DNA of 64,000 nt from Betaproteobacteria bacterium (GCA_016720925.1 JADKJR010000036.1:62001-126000), one strand, 5' to 3'; numbered from the stretch's first letter, positions 49,943-58,190 are shown. The notes: generated from the letters alone by a model not told the origin. Translations and numbers: made by a program.

Positions 49943-50434
49943 ATGATCCGTTTTACCGTCAATGGCGAACGCCTTGAAACCGATGTCGCCGCGGATACGC
50001 CGCTGTTGTGGTTCCTGCGTGACAACCTGCAACTGACCGGCACCAAATACGGTTGCGGAATAGCCTTGTGCGGGTCGTGCACGGTGCATGTGAATGGGGA
50101 ACCGGTTCGCGCCTGCGTAACGCCCCTCTCCGCGCTGGAGGGCAAGCGCGTGACGACCATTGAGGAGATTGGCAAGACCCCGGTCGGAAAGAAAGTGCAG
50201 GACGCGTGGCTTGCCGAGGATGTGGTGCAGTGCGGCTATTGCCAGTCGGGCCAGATAATGGCCGCGGCGGCGTTGCTCACCAAGACCAAATCGCCCAGCG
50301 ACAAAGAGATCGATGAAGCCATGAATGGCGTCATCTGCCGCTGCGGCACGTACAACCGCATTCGCGCGGCGATCAAGGTGGCCGCGGGTCCCGCATTCGC
50401 GCCGGTCAAGCCTGCCGTCAAGGTCAAGGCATAG
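49943..50434 (+). CDS. iorA: [2Fe-2S] subunit of molybdenum hydroxylase (isoquinoline 1-oxidoreductase alpha type)
   Basis: A 163-residue electron-transfer subunit. The plant-type [2Fe-2S] motif is GTKYGCGIALCGSCTVHVNG. The second, alpha-helical [2Fe-2S] domain is VVQCGYCQSGQIM plus VICRCGTYNRIRAAIK. CGGAGA lies 5 bases before the ATG. The catalytic subunit follows after 9 bp with its own GGGAG site. The IorAB class lacks an FAD subunit, and none is present here. The Ala/Lys/Val-rich C-terminal tail is slightly longer than usual. Confidence 0.9.
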   Translation: MIRFTVNGERLETDVAADTPLLWFLRDNLQLTGTKYGCGIALCGSCTVHVNGEPVRACVTPLSALEGKRVTTIEEIGKTPVGKKVQDAWLAEDVVQCGYCQSGQIMAAAALLTKTKSPSDKEIDEAMNGVICRCGTYNRIRAAIKVAAGPAFAPVKPAVKVKA

Positions 50435-50443
50435 GGAGAAATC

Positions 50444-52603
50444 ATGAAACAACTCGCACAACCGAAAAACACCACGCGCCGCCAATTCCTCAAGGCTTCC
50501 ACCGCCGCAACCGGCGGCCTGGTGATCGGCTTCAATCTTGCGGGCGGTAACAAGTTTGCCCGCGCGCAGGCGCCGCAACCGGTCAATCTGAACGTGCCGA
50601 ATGCCTTCCTGCGCATCGCCAAGGATGGCTCGGTCACGGTGCAAGTCAAACACCTCGAATTCGGCCAGGGTGTGATGACCTCGCTGCCGATGCTGGTGGC
50701 GGAAGAACTCGAATGCGACTGGACCAAGGTGCGTGCGGAACTGGCGCCGGCCGCACCCGTATACGCGCATACCGCGTTCGGCATGCAGGCCACGGGCGGC
50801 TCGTCGTCGGTGGTGAATTCGTGGGAACAGTTGCGCACCGTGGGCGCGATGGCGCGGACCATGCTTATCGCCGCCGCAGCAAAGCAGTGGAAGGTCGATC
50901 CCGCAAAATGCCGTGCGGAAAAGGGCGTCGTGATCGGCCCGGCCGGAAAGAAAGCCACTTACGGCGCACTGGCGGAAGCTGCCAACGCCACGAAGGTGCC
51001 AGAAAAAGTCGCGCTCAAGGACGCGAAGGATTTCAAAATCATCGGCAAGCCCACGCGCCGCATCGATGCCGCCACCAAGGTCAACGGCGCCGCCAAATAC
51101 GGCCTCGACCTGACGCGCAAGCAGTTGCCCAATCTGCATACCGCGCTCGTCAAGCATCCGCCGGTATTCGGCGCGCGCGTCGGCAAAATCGATGCGTCGA
51201 AGGTCACCGGCATTCCCGGCGTGACGCACGTGGTGCAGGTCTCGAATGGCGTCGCGGTGGTCGCGAAGAATTTCTGGGCCGCCAAACTCGGTCGCGATGC
51301 GCTGGTGGTCGAATGGAAAATGGAAGATGGCAGCAAGGTCAGCACGGCGGACTTGAAGAAATCTTATCGCGACCTGGCCGCGACACCTGGGCCGGTGGCG
51401 AAGGCCGGCAACGTCGAGGCACTCAAGACCGCCGCGAAAACGGTGAGCGCGGAATACGATGTGCCGTTCCTGGCGCACGCGCCGATGGAACCTCTCAATT
51501 GCACCGTGGAGCTGAAAGCAGGCAGTTGCGAAATCTGGGTCGGCTCGCAATTCCAGACCGTGGACCAGGGTGCCGCGGCGAAGGTCGCGGGCCTCAAGCC
51601 CGAGCAGGTAAAGCTCAATACCTTGATCGCCGGTGGCGGGTTCGGCCGACGTGGCAACCCCGTATCCGACTACGTCATCGAAGCGGTGGAAATCGCCAAG
51701 GACGCCAAGGTGCCGGTGAAAACGGTGTGGACGCGCGAAGACGACATCAAGGGTGGCTACTACCGCCCGCAGTACATGCACAAAGTCACCGCCGGCCTTG
51801 ACGCCAATGGAAAAATTGCGGCATGGAACCACGTCATCGTCGGCCAGTCGATCGCGGCGGGCACGCCGTTCGAAGGGTTCATGATCAAGAACGGCGTCGA
51901 TGACACTACCGTGGAAGGTGTCGCCGATACCCCGTACGACATTCCCAACATGCATGTCGTTTCGCATACCACCAAGTCGGCCGTGCCGGTGCTGTGGCTG
52001 CGTTCGGTCGGTCATACGCACACTGCATTCGTCATGGAAACCATGATGGACGATCTCGCCAAGGCCGCCGGCAAGGACCCGGTCGCGTTCCGTCGTGAAT
52101 ACCTAGGCAAACATCCGCGCGTCTTGAAAGTACTGGAAATGGCCGCGGAAAAAGCGGGCTGGGGCGGGCCGGTGCCGAGTGGTGTCGGGCGCGGCATCGC
52201 GGTGCATGAAAGTTTCGGCAGCGTATGTGCGCACGTCGTGGATGTGAGCATCGACAAGGGCCAGATCAAGGTGCTGCGCGTGGTGTCGGTGATCGATTGC
52301 GGCCTGGTAGTGAATCCGCTCACCGTTACCGCGCAGGTCGAAAGCGCGATGGTGTACGGCCTGTCGGCAGCGCTCTACGGCCAGATCACGATGAAGGACG
52401 GCGTCGTTGAGCAAAGCAACTTTCACGATTACCCGGTGCTGCGGATGGCTGAGATGCCGAAGATGGAAGTGCATATCGTGCCCGGCGGGACTGCGCCAAC
52501 CGGTGTCGGCGAACCAGGCACGCCACCGATTGCGCCGGCGGTGTCGAACGCGATTTTCGCGTTGACGGGGAAACGGTTGAGGGAGATGCCGTTCAAGGTT
52601 TAG
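50444..52603 (+). CDS. iorB: Molybdopterin-binding subunit of aldehyde/N-heterocycle hydroxylase (isoquinoline 1-oxidoreductase beta type)
   Basis: A 719-residue Mo-cofactor hydroxylase subunit. A Tat signal (TTRRQFLKASTAATGG) implies folded export to the periplasm with the small subunit. Molybdopterin-binding regions include VKHLEFGQGVMTSLPMLVAE, FLAHAPMEPLNCTVEL, IAGGGFGRRGNPVSDYV and GTAPTGVGEPGTPPIAPAV. The last holds the catalytic glutamate. Substrates may be aldehydes or N-heterocycles; sequence does not decide. XdhC- and MobA-like maturation genes lie 7 kb downstream. Confidence 0.9.
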   Translation: MKQLAQPKNTTRRQFLKASTAATGGLVIGFNLAGGNKFARAQAPQPVNLNVPNAFLRIAKDGSVTVQVKHLEFGQGVMTSLPMLVAEELECDWTKVRAELAPAAPVYAHTAFGMQATGGSSSVVNSWEQLRTVGAMARTMLIAAAAKQWKVDPAKCRAEKGVVIGPAGKKATYGALAEAANATKVPEKVALKDAKDFKIIGKPTRRIDAATKVNGAAKYGLDLTRKQLPNLHTALVKHPPVFGARVGKIDASKVTGIPGVTHVVQVSNGVAVVAKNFWAAKLGRDALVVEWKMEDGSKVSTADLKKSYRDLAATPGPVAKAGNVEALKTAAKTVSAEYDVPFLAHAPMEPLNCTVELKAGSCEIWVGSQFQTVDQGAAAKVAGLKPEQVKLNTLIAGGGFGRRGNPVSDYVIEAVEIAKDAKVPVKTVWTREDDIKGGYYRPQYMHKVTAGLDANGKIAAWNHVIVGQSIAAGTPFEGFMIKNGVDDTTVEGVADTPYDIPNMHVVSHTTKSAVPVLWLRSVGHTHTAFVMETMMDDLAKAAGKDPVAFRREYLGKHPRVLKVLEMAAEKAGWGGPVPSGVGRGIAVHESFGSVCAHVVDVSIDKGQIKVLRVVSVIDCGLVVNPLTVTAQVESAMVYGLSAALYGQITMKDGVVEQSNFHDYPVLRMAEMPKMEVHIVPGGTAPTGVGEPGTPPIAPAVSNAIFALTGKRLREMPFKV

Positions 52604-53066
52604 GCGGGCGAATGGTCATCACTCGGAAACAAGCCGAGCGGTAAAAGAACACTGTCGTTCCCGCGTCCCGTAGGGACTTCCGTTGGTCGCAGCGGGAATC
52701 CATGTGCTTCGTTGTTTCACGAAAAGGCAACAACTTGGATTCTTGCGGCGGAAAGCCCTGCATGGCTTTCCGGTTCAGCAGGTGCGCCCTACCGGATACG
52801 AAATCCCTGTCTCACCTTGCACGGGCATGAAAGGTATTTGAGCGCGCCAACAAGAAAGACAAACGCCAGCACCGGCGCGCCTTCCCGGTCGAAAACGCCA
52901 CGAAAGCCGCGTCAGTGCTTGAGTTTGACGATATAGTTCGCAGGCGGACCGCTTCCAATCGGCACGCGCATCGTTGGCATTGTCATTGCTCAAAATTGTG
53001 TATCGTTGTGTTCGTGCCGCCTTCGCCGCGGCGAACCTCAATTTCCCGCACCAGGAACGTCTGTTC
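52604..53066. other. 463-bp gap without a gene
   Basis: It contains repeat copy 6 and, at about 52656-52690, a CGTTCCCGCG...GGGAC segment similar to one at about 25623-25659. A GTCCC-GTA-GGGAC hairpin lies inside this segment. I see no credible coding sequence in it. Confidence 0.6.
52861..52926. repeat. 66-bp palindromic repeat, copy 6
   Basis: It begins AAACGCCAGCACCGGCGCGCC and ends CGCGTCAGTGCTTGAGTTT, with centre CCGGTCGAAAACGCC. It lies 140 bp upstream of the heparinase-like gene. Its terminal arms carry several mismatches. Confidence 0.85.
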
Positions 53067-56000
53067 ATGACAAATTTTGCGAAATCGATGAAGTTTGCTG
53101 TGGTTGCGTTGGCACTGCTCATTGCCGCGCCCGTCGCAAGCCAGGCGCAGCCGGTGATCCCCATTATCCCCAATACACATCCGCGCATCCTGCTGGTCGG
53201 GGCCGAGCTGCAGCGGATGCGTAACGATCTCACCGGCAATCTGCCGGCCGCGACGCGCTTTCGCAACATGGTGGACGGTCAACTTGCAGACGCGAATTAT
53301 TACGGGTACGAGCCGTGGTATTCGGCCATGATCGGCGTGATTCAGGGCACGTCCACATTCCCGCAGTATTGCGCGCATGCCGTCACGACCACGGAGGCAT
53401 TTGTCGCGTCGGAAGAGGCGCTCGTCGCCGGTGGCGACCGGCCCGCGGTGGCGGGGGATTCGTATCTGGAAGTGGGCGGCATGGTGGGCAATGTCGCGCT
53501 GGTCTATGACTGGTGCTACGCGAATCTTTCGCCCGCGCAGCGCACGCGCTGGATGGACTACGCGAGCCGCGCCATTGCAAACGTGTGGGACCCGGATAAT
53601 GCGACGTGGGGCGGCCGGCCGTATCCGTGGAGCGGCTGGTCGATCAATAACCCGGTCAACAATTACTATTACTCGTTCCTGCGCGCGACCATGCTTTATG
53701 GCCTCGCCACCAAGTATGAGCGCGCGGATGCGGACGGCTGGATCGCCCAGTTCCGCACCAGCAAGATCGGCAATCAACTGGCGCCGCTGTTCAACAGCGA
53801 TCTGGTCGGCGGCGGCTCGCGCGAGGGCACCGGCTACGGCACGGCGATGAAGGGCCTTTTCAATCTCTATTACCTCTGGGAAAAGACCACCGGTGAACGC
53901 ATCGCGGATCTCACCACGCACACCCGCGCCAGCATGCCGTACCTGCTGCATTCGATCGTGCCGACGCGCGATCGCATCGCGCCGATCGGCGATCACGCGC
54001 GCGATTCCACCGCGACGTTCTACGATTACCAGCGCGAATCGCTGCTGGCGCTGGCCACGCTGTATGCAGGCACGCCGGTGGCGCGGCGCACGCGCGCGGA
54101 ACTGGCGCTCTCCAGCCTGCCGGAGATGTCGAGCGCGTTCAATATCGTCTATGACTATCTGTACGCCGCGACCGATCCCGGCGCGGCGGCCAATCTCAAC
54201 ACGGTCTATCGCGGCGCGGGCACCGGACACATCTTCGCCCGAACGGCATGGACAACGAACGCAACCTGGCTGGGCTTTCTCGCCGGGCCGTACACCGAAT
54301 CGCACGCGCATCAGGACGGGCTGTCGATCCTGTTGTTCAAGAACGGCTGGCTGGTGAACGACGCGAACATGCAATCGCACAGCGGCATCCAGCAGGGCCA
54401 GGAATCTCACGCGCTGGTCACGCAGCGGGTCGGCGGGCAATTGCTTCCGATGTACGAACACCCGAACTCCAGCGCGCAGCTCACCGCACTTTCGCACCGG
54501 CCGCTGTATCTTTACGCGGCGGCGAATCAGGGCACGCTGTTCAATCATCCGAATACCGGCAATCCCGGTGCGCAGTCAAAACGCGAGATCGTTTTCCTGA
54601 AACCCGACGTGCTCATCGTCTTCGATCGCGTCCAGTACACGCCGGGCGCGTCGATCAAGACTTTTCAGTTGCCCACACCGTATCTGCCGGCGATCAGCGG
54701 GCGGTCCGCCACCGTCAGCAATGGCACCAGTTCGCTCAAATTGCATGCCGTCGCGCCTGCGTCGGCGACCTTGACCAGCATCGCGCTGCCGGCCATCGAC
54801 GCGGATTTCAACGATGGATACCGCATCGATGTCAGCGTCACCGGCAGCGGTGAGACGAAGTTCATGAATGTGCTTGCCATCGACAATGCCGCGACGCTGG
54901 TGACCGGCTCCCCGACCGATAGCGGCGAAGTCACCATCGCGCTCGCCGATGGCCGCAGCGTGCTGCTGCGTTTCAATGCTGGCGCGCCCGGCGGCAGCAT
55001 TGAGATCCGTAACAGCGGCGGGCAGGTGCTGGTATCGGAACCGTTTGCCAGCACCGTCGAGACGCTCGCGGAAACGATACCCACGCAGGAAACACTGACC
55101 GTGACGCGTTCCGGAACCGGCGCGGGTACGGTGACATCGCTGCCGGCCGGTATCAATTGCGGGGTTTCGTGTACAGGCGTTTTCGACAGCGGCACGATCA
55201 TCACGCTCAGCGCCACCGCCAATGGCGGTTCGACTTTCACCGGATGGACCGGCGCGGGTTGTTCAGGCACCGGCACCTGTCAGGTCACGCTCGGTGCGGC
55301 GACCAGCGTTGATGCGTCGTTCGCGCTGATTCCGCTAACCGCGACGGGTGCGCCCATCGGCCTAATTGGTACGCCAGGCAATGGGCAGCTCGCCATTGGC
55401 TTTACGCCGCCGGCATCAAATGGCGGCGCGCCGATCACCGGCTACACGCTCAACTGCACGGCAGGTGTGAACAACCACACCGCGACCGGCGCGAACACAC
55501 CGCTGGCGTTGACCGGTCTTACCAACGGCACCGCCTACGATTGCAGCGTGACGGCGAGCAACAGTGTCGGACCCGGCCCGGCATCGGCCAGCGTGACGGT
55601 GACGCCAATCATCGGTGCAACGCTGACACTCGTCGGCGTGCAGTCACGCAAAGTGCATGGGAGCGCGGGCACATTCGATCTGCCCGTCAAGCTCAATGAA
55701 GTCATCAACGGCGCTATCACGGTTGAACCGCGCACCATCGGTGCCGGGCATACGCTGCGGTTCCAGTTCAATGACGCGATCACGTCGATTGGCAGCGCAA
55801 CGGTTACCGATGCGGCGCTAACCTCCGCCGGGACCGCAACGCCGGCGATCTCTGGCAACGCCGTCGTCGTCACGTTAACGGGCGTGTCCGACAACAAGCG
55901 CGTAACGGTGTCCGTGCTCGGCGTGAATAGCGTGGGCGGACCGAATTTCAGTGTGTCGCTTGGGTTCCTGGTGGGCGACGTCAACCATTCCCTCGCCGTG

Positions 56001-56147
56001 AACGCGAGCGATATCAGCGCGGTCAAGGCACACGCGACACAAACGACGGCTGTCACCAATTTCAATGTCGATCTGAACGCCGACGGTGTGATCGGCAATG
56101 CGGACATTTCGGCGGTGAAGGCGCGGTCGGGGCTGGCGATGCCGTGA
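53067..56147 (+). CDS. Secreted heparinase II/III-like protein with bacterial-repeat, FN3 and dockerin-like domains
   Basis: A 1026-residue exported protein. The signal peptide is KFAVVALALLIAAPVASQAQ. Residues about 25-330 form an alpha-helical toroid (HPRILLVGAELQRMRNDL, YDWCYANLSPAQRTRWMDY). Residues about 380-660 form a beta-sandwich with YTESHAHQDGLSILLFKNG, the usual His region of heparinase II/III-like lyases. Then come a repeat domain (GINCGVSCTGVF, FTGWTGAGCSGTGTCQVTL), an FN3 domain (GAPITGYTLNCTAGVNNH), a cohesin-like beta segment and two dockerin-like calcium loops (GDVNHSLAVNASDISAVKA, NVDLNADGVIGNADISAVK). It is a probable polysaccharide lyase; export by the type II system is inferred. 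Confidence 0.82.
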   Translation: MTNFAKSMKFAVVALALLIAAPVASQAQPVIPIIPNTHPRILLVGAELQRMRNDLTGNLPAATRFRNMVDGQLADANYYGYEPWYSAMIGVIQGTSTFPQYCAHAVTTTEAFVASEEALVAGGDRPAVAGDSYLEVGGMVGNVALVYDWCYANLSPAQRTRWMDYASRAIANVWDPDNATWGGRPYPWSGWSINNPVNNYYYSFLRATMLYGLATKYERADADGWIAQFRTSKIGNQLAPLFNSDLVGGGSREGTGYGTAMKGLFNLYYLWEKTTGERIADLTTHTRASMPYLLHSIVPTRDRIAPIGDHARDSTATFYDYQRESLLALATLYAGTPVARRTRAELALSSLPEMSSAFNIVYDYLYAATDPGAAANLNTVYRGAGTGHIFARTAWTTNATWLGFLAGPYTESHAHQDGLSILLFKNGWLVNDANMQSHSGIQQGQESHALVTQRVGGQLLPMYEHPNSSAQLTALSHRPLYLYAAANQGTLFNHPNTGNPGAQSKREIVFLKPDVLIVFDRVQYTPGASIKTFQLPTPYLPAISGRSATVSNGTSSLKLHAVAPASATLTSIALPAIDADFNDGYRIDVSVTGSGETKFMNVLAIDNAATLVTGSPTDSGEVTIALADGRSVLLRFNAGAPGGSIEIRNSGGQVLVSEPFASTVETLAETIPTQETLTVTRSGTGAGTVTSLPAGINCGVSCTGVFDSGTIITLSATANGGSTFTGWTGAGCSGTGTCQVTLGAATSVDASFALIPLTATGAPIGLIGTPGNGQLAIGFTPPASNGGAPITGYTLNCTAGVNNHTATGANTPLALTGLTNGTAYDCSVTASNSVGPGPASASVTVTPIIGATLTLVGVQSRKVHGSAGTFDLPVKLNEVINGAITVEPRTIGAGHTLRFQFNDAITSIGSATVTDAALTSAGTATPAISGNAVVVTLTGVSDNKRVTVSVLGVNSVGGPNFSVSLGFLVGDVNHSLAVNASDISAVKAHATQTTAVTNFNVDLNADGVIGNADISAVKARSGLAMP

Positions 56148-56174
56148 GAAGGTGAGCGAGCGAATAGTAAAGGC

Positions 56175-56240
56175 AAACTCCAGCACCCGTGCGCCTTCCA
56201 GGCCGAAAAAGCCCGGAACGCCTCGCCAGTGCTAGAGTTT
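56175..56240. repeat. 66-bp palindromic repeat, copy 7
   Basis: It begins AAACTCCAGCACCCGTGCGCC and ends CTCGCCAGTGCTAGAGTTT, with centre AGGCCGAAAAAGCCC. It lies 27 bp after the heparinase-like gene. With copy 6 it brackets that gene in the same orientation. Confidence 0.86.
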
Positions 56241-56343
56241 ATTTGGTGCGTCTGCATCATGCGCGCTGGCAGACGAATCACGCCAATCATCCCGTCCAAC
56301 CCATTCTGCCAACGTGTGCCCGCGATGACGCGCTTGCCGTTGC

Positions 56344-56655
56344 CTACTCCGCGTTGATTTTTCGGATCAGATTCCCGCTGGTATCGAAGTACAAGAACAG
56401 CTCGCCGCCCGCGTACGGACGTGCGGCATCTCGCGGGGAATGGCGCTTCGTCAACGTCACGCGGACGCGCCATTGCTTCCCTTCGCGCTGCGCTTTGTAG
56501 GTGCAAGGCGTGACGGTGTTGCAACTTGCCTTTGTGTAGCGCTTTGCCGCGAGGATGGCGGAGGCTGTATTGGTGATTGCGCTGGATTCGGCGGCGAGGC
56601 ACAGACTCGCGGTCATTGCGATTGCGGCTGCCAAAATGTGGTACTGGCGATTCAT
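56344..56655 (-). CDS. Small secreted protein of unknown function
   Basis: A 103-residue exported protein. The signal peptide YHILAAAIAMTASLCLAAESS ends near residue 25. The mature part contains two cysteines in SCNTVTPCTYKAQREGK and a C-terminal strand-rich segment (GGELFLYFDTSGNLIRKI). I recognise no family. ATG 56655 is chosen because it places the signal peptide at the N-terminus; an upstream start at 56712 is open but adds a non-signal stretch. No clear ribosome-binding site is seen. Confidence 0.55.
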   Translation of the reverse strand: MNRQYHILAAAIAMTASLCLAAESSAITNTASAILAAKRYTKASCNTVTPCTYKAQREGKQWRVRVTLTKRHSPRDAARPYAGGELFLYFDTSGNLIRKINAE

Positions 56656-56733
56656 ATCATGATCGTATGGAATAGACGGCAGGCAAGAGTAGAGCGAAGC
56701 AGCATTTTTCATCCGTCAGAATTGATGCCGGTA

Positions 56734-57166
56734 TTAGGCACTAACTGACCTTGCATATTGCATTTTCCGCTTGCACTCTTAAATTAAATCCAGACATGAA
56801 TTGAAAAACATAGTGGAGATCCGGATCTGGTGGAGACGCAGTGAAAAAACAATCCTCTGTGGCCTGTTTTGGTTCCACAAATGAAACGCAATGGAGACAA
56901 TCATCTTCTGAATATGGCAGTTCGGAATCGCGGGGCGCGGCAGAAAGGTACGAGACCCCGCTAGCCACAATCACATTTCGCTTTGGCCGTCATTGGGAAC
57001 CCATTCACCAATTCCACGCGTCCAACGAAGAGTCAACTGTCGTGTGGCAACATCATAAGAAAAGCCACGAAAGTCGAAATTGTTGTGGAGATCATAAACG
57101 TCGTCACCGATCTCAAGATCGATGTTCGCAAGCTGGAAATCATGCAATTGCATTTTTAGTGCCTAA
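56734..57166. repeat. 11-bp perfect inverted repeats bounding the frameshifted gene
   Basis: TTAGGCACTAA at 56734-56744 and its exact complement TTAGTGCCTAA at 57156-57166 lie at the two ends of the small gene. In the gene's orientation the arms read TTTAGGC before it and GCCTAAT after it. Each is one base away from the canonical attC cores GTTAGGC and GCCTAAC. Confidence 0.5.
56741..57153 (-). pseudogene. Small hypothetical protein gene, frameshifted
   Basis: Two overlapping frames together give a protein of about 137 residues. The first reads MQLHDFQLANIDLEIGDDV, YDLHNNFDFRGFSYD and GEWVPNDGQSEM. The second continues IVASGVSYLSAAPRDSELPY, EDDCLHCVSFVEP and VFQFMSGFNLRVQAE. Adding one base after GAAAT at about 56972 joins them smoothly, so a single-base deletion interrupts the gene. 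The family is not recognised. An 11-bp inverted repeat (TTAGGCACTAA at 56734-56744, TTAGTGCCTAA at 57156-57166) bounds the gene exactly, one arm covering the stop codon. The local base composition is AT-richer than the flanks. Confidence 0.55.
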
Positions 57167-57178
57167 ATTACTCAAAGA

Positions 57179-57242
57179 AATCAAAGGCGCCGTGGTCGAT
57201 ATTTTTCTCAGTGCGCCACAGATATCGACCACGGCCGCGTTG
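57179..57242. repeat. Second palindromic repeat family, copy A
   Basis: The segment contains GTGGTCGATAT and ATATCGACCAC as arms around TTTTCTCAGTGCGCCACAG, starting AATCAAAGG and ending GGCCGCGTT. About 60 bp match copy B at 57629-57689 in reverse complement. The pair flanks the 57285-57599 gene as inverted repeats. Confidence 0.75.
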
Positions 57243-57284
57243 ACGGAAGTGTTCGGCATCATTGGGCGGCAGGACGGTTCTTTC

Positions 57285-57599
57285 CTAGTCGTCGGACAGT
57301 ATTTGCTGCGCCATGTTGTCAACCGTCACGGGACTTTCGAAGTAGGTGACGGTTGGGTCAGTGCCGTACTTCTCGCGGACGAATGAGCGCCACGCTTCGG
57401 TATACATCGCTTCTGCCTCGGGCCTCGAATTCCAAAGATAGACGCCACCCGCCGTTCCGCCGTCTTGGGATAGCACGTAGTGCTTTCGAAGCAATCCTTG
57501 CACGCCTTGATATTTCGGCGCCGTGCTAAGGAAGATGCGGCGAGCTTCCTCGCGGGTGATTGGTTTTGGCAGAGTGAAATTGACAATGACGATGATCAA
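57285..57599 (-). CDS. Small YdhR-like (ABM/EthD-type barrel) protein
   Basis: A 104-residue protein with a dimeric alpha/beta-barrel signature. IIVIVNFTLPKPITREEARR opens the chain. KYQGVQGLLRKHYVLSQDGG follows, then GGVYLWNSRPEAEAMYTEAWR, typical of YdhR/mono-oxygenase-like proteins. The start is TTG 57599, supported by AGGAGG about 6 bases upstream. Cofactor and substrate are unknown. It lies between inverted copies A and B of a palindromic repeat, in an island of small same-strand genes. Confidence 0.72.
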   Translation of the reverse strand: MIIVIVNFTLPKPITREEARRIFLSTAPKYQGVQGLLRKHYVLSQDGGTAGGVYLWNSRPEAEAMYTEAWRSFVREKYGTDPTVTYFESPVTVDNMAQQILSDD

Positions 57600-57628
57600 T
57601 TGGACCTCCTGTTGTGCTGTGCGAATTT

Positions 57629-57689
57629 AAGCGGCCGTGGTCGATTTTTTGGCGCACTGCGAAAAATATTAACTACAGCCCCTTTGATT
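57629..57689. repeat. Second palindromic repeat family, copy B (inverted)
   Basis: Its reverse complement starts AATCAAAGGGGCTGTAG and ends AATCGACCACGGCCGCTT, matching copy A over about 60 bp with scattered differences. One arm of its own palindrome is eroded (GTTAATATT for GTCGATATT). It lies just upstream of the YdhR-like gene. Confidence 0.72.
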
Positions 57690-57791
57690 ACCCGGAACGT
57701 ATCGAGCATCGTTTCCCTCTGGCGAATTAAATTGTGAGGCGCCGCGCTCTTGCGGCGTCCAGCGACGAAAAGGTACGAGGCTGAGCGCCGG

Positions 57792-58190
57792 GTTGTGCGT
57801 CATTGCCAGCGCCCTATCTTTCCGTGGTCAGAAAACGAACCGCTAAGCGCGGGCAACTCAGGCACTGCCATGATTCTTGCCTTTAATTCGTGGCTAACCA
57901 CACCACTTGGTGATTCTCGTTTTTCGTAAGGGCCACCTGGAAGCGCCCAGTCGAACACGTACAGGCCATGATCAGCGTAGTCTTTCCAGACTTCTGGTGT
58001 TCCAGATCGTGGGGCATTTAGCGAATCCGAGACTGACGAGTGATCCGCATAGTGTTCAGCGACTGATATCGGAATGAATCCCTCTCCGGCGGTAGCGAAA
58101 AGAGCCAGATTGCCGTCGCAGTCAGCGGCAAACCAGTCGAACTCAATTCCACTCAGGTCAGGAAGCATGGCTCAGCCTATGACGCACAAC
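57792..58190. repeat. 12-bp perfect inverted repeats bounding a small gene
   Basis: GTTGTGCGTCAT at 57792-57803 and ATGACGCACAAC at 58179-58190 are exact complements at the two ends of the 57800-58168 gene. In gene orientation the downstream arm continues into CAACCCGGCGCTCAGCCTCG. This recalls the left side of attC sites, but a matching R' core could not be found. Confidence 0.45.
57800..58168 (-). CDS. Hypothetical protein, bounded by 12-bp inverted repeats
   Basis: A 122-residue soluble acidic protein. LPDLSGIEFDWFAADCDGNL and ALFATAGEGFIPISVAEHY at the N-terminus resemble small hypothetical proteins often seen in accessory or cassette regions. KDYADHGLYVFDWALPGGPY and a basic SHELKARIM segment follow. 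No family function is recognised. GTTGTGCGTCAT (57792-57803) and its exact complement ATGACGCACAAC (58179-58190) flank the gene, the first overlapping its stop codon. No strong ribosome-binding site is seen. Confidence 0.6.
   Translation of the reverse strand: MLPDLSGIEFDWFAADCDGNLALFATAGEGFIPISVAEHYADHSSVSDSLNAPRSGTPEVWKDYADHGLYVFDWALPGGPYEKRESPSGVVSHELKARIMAVPELPALSGSFSDHGKIGRWQ

Noticed and set aside
49835..52021. A 728-codon open frame antisense to iorB
   Set aside because: It is Arg/His/Gly-rich with no domain and mirrors the GC-biased third codon positions of iorB, which has full molybdenum hydroxylase motifs.
52983..54548. A 521-codon open frame antisense to the heparinase-like gene
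   Set aside because: Composition is dominated by Arg, Val, Ala and His, and no family signature is present. The plus strand encodes a clear signal peptide and domains.
52861..56240. A composite transposon formed by repeat copies 6 and 7
   Set aside because: No transposase, no direct target duplications visible, and other copies of the repeat occur singly.
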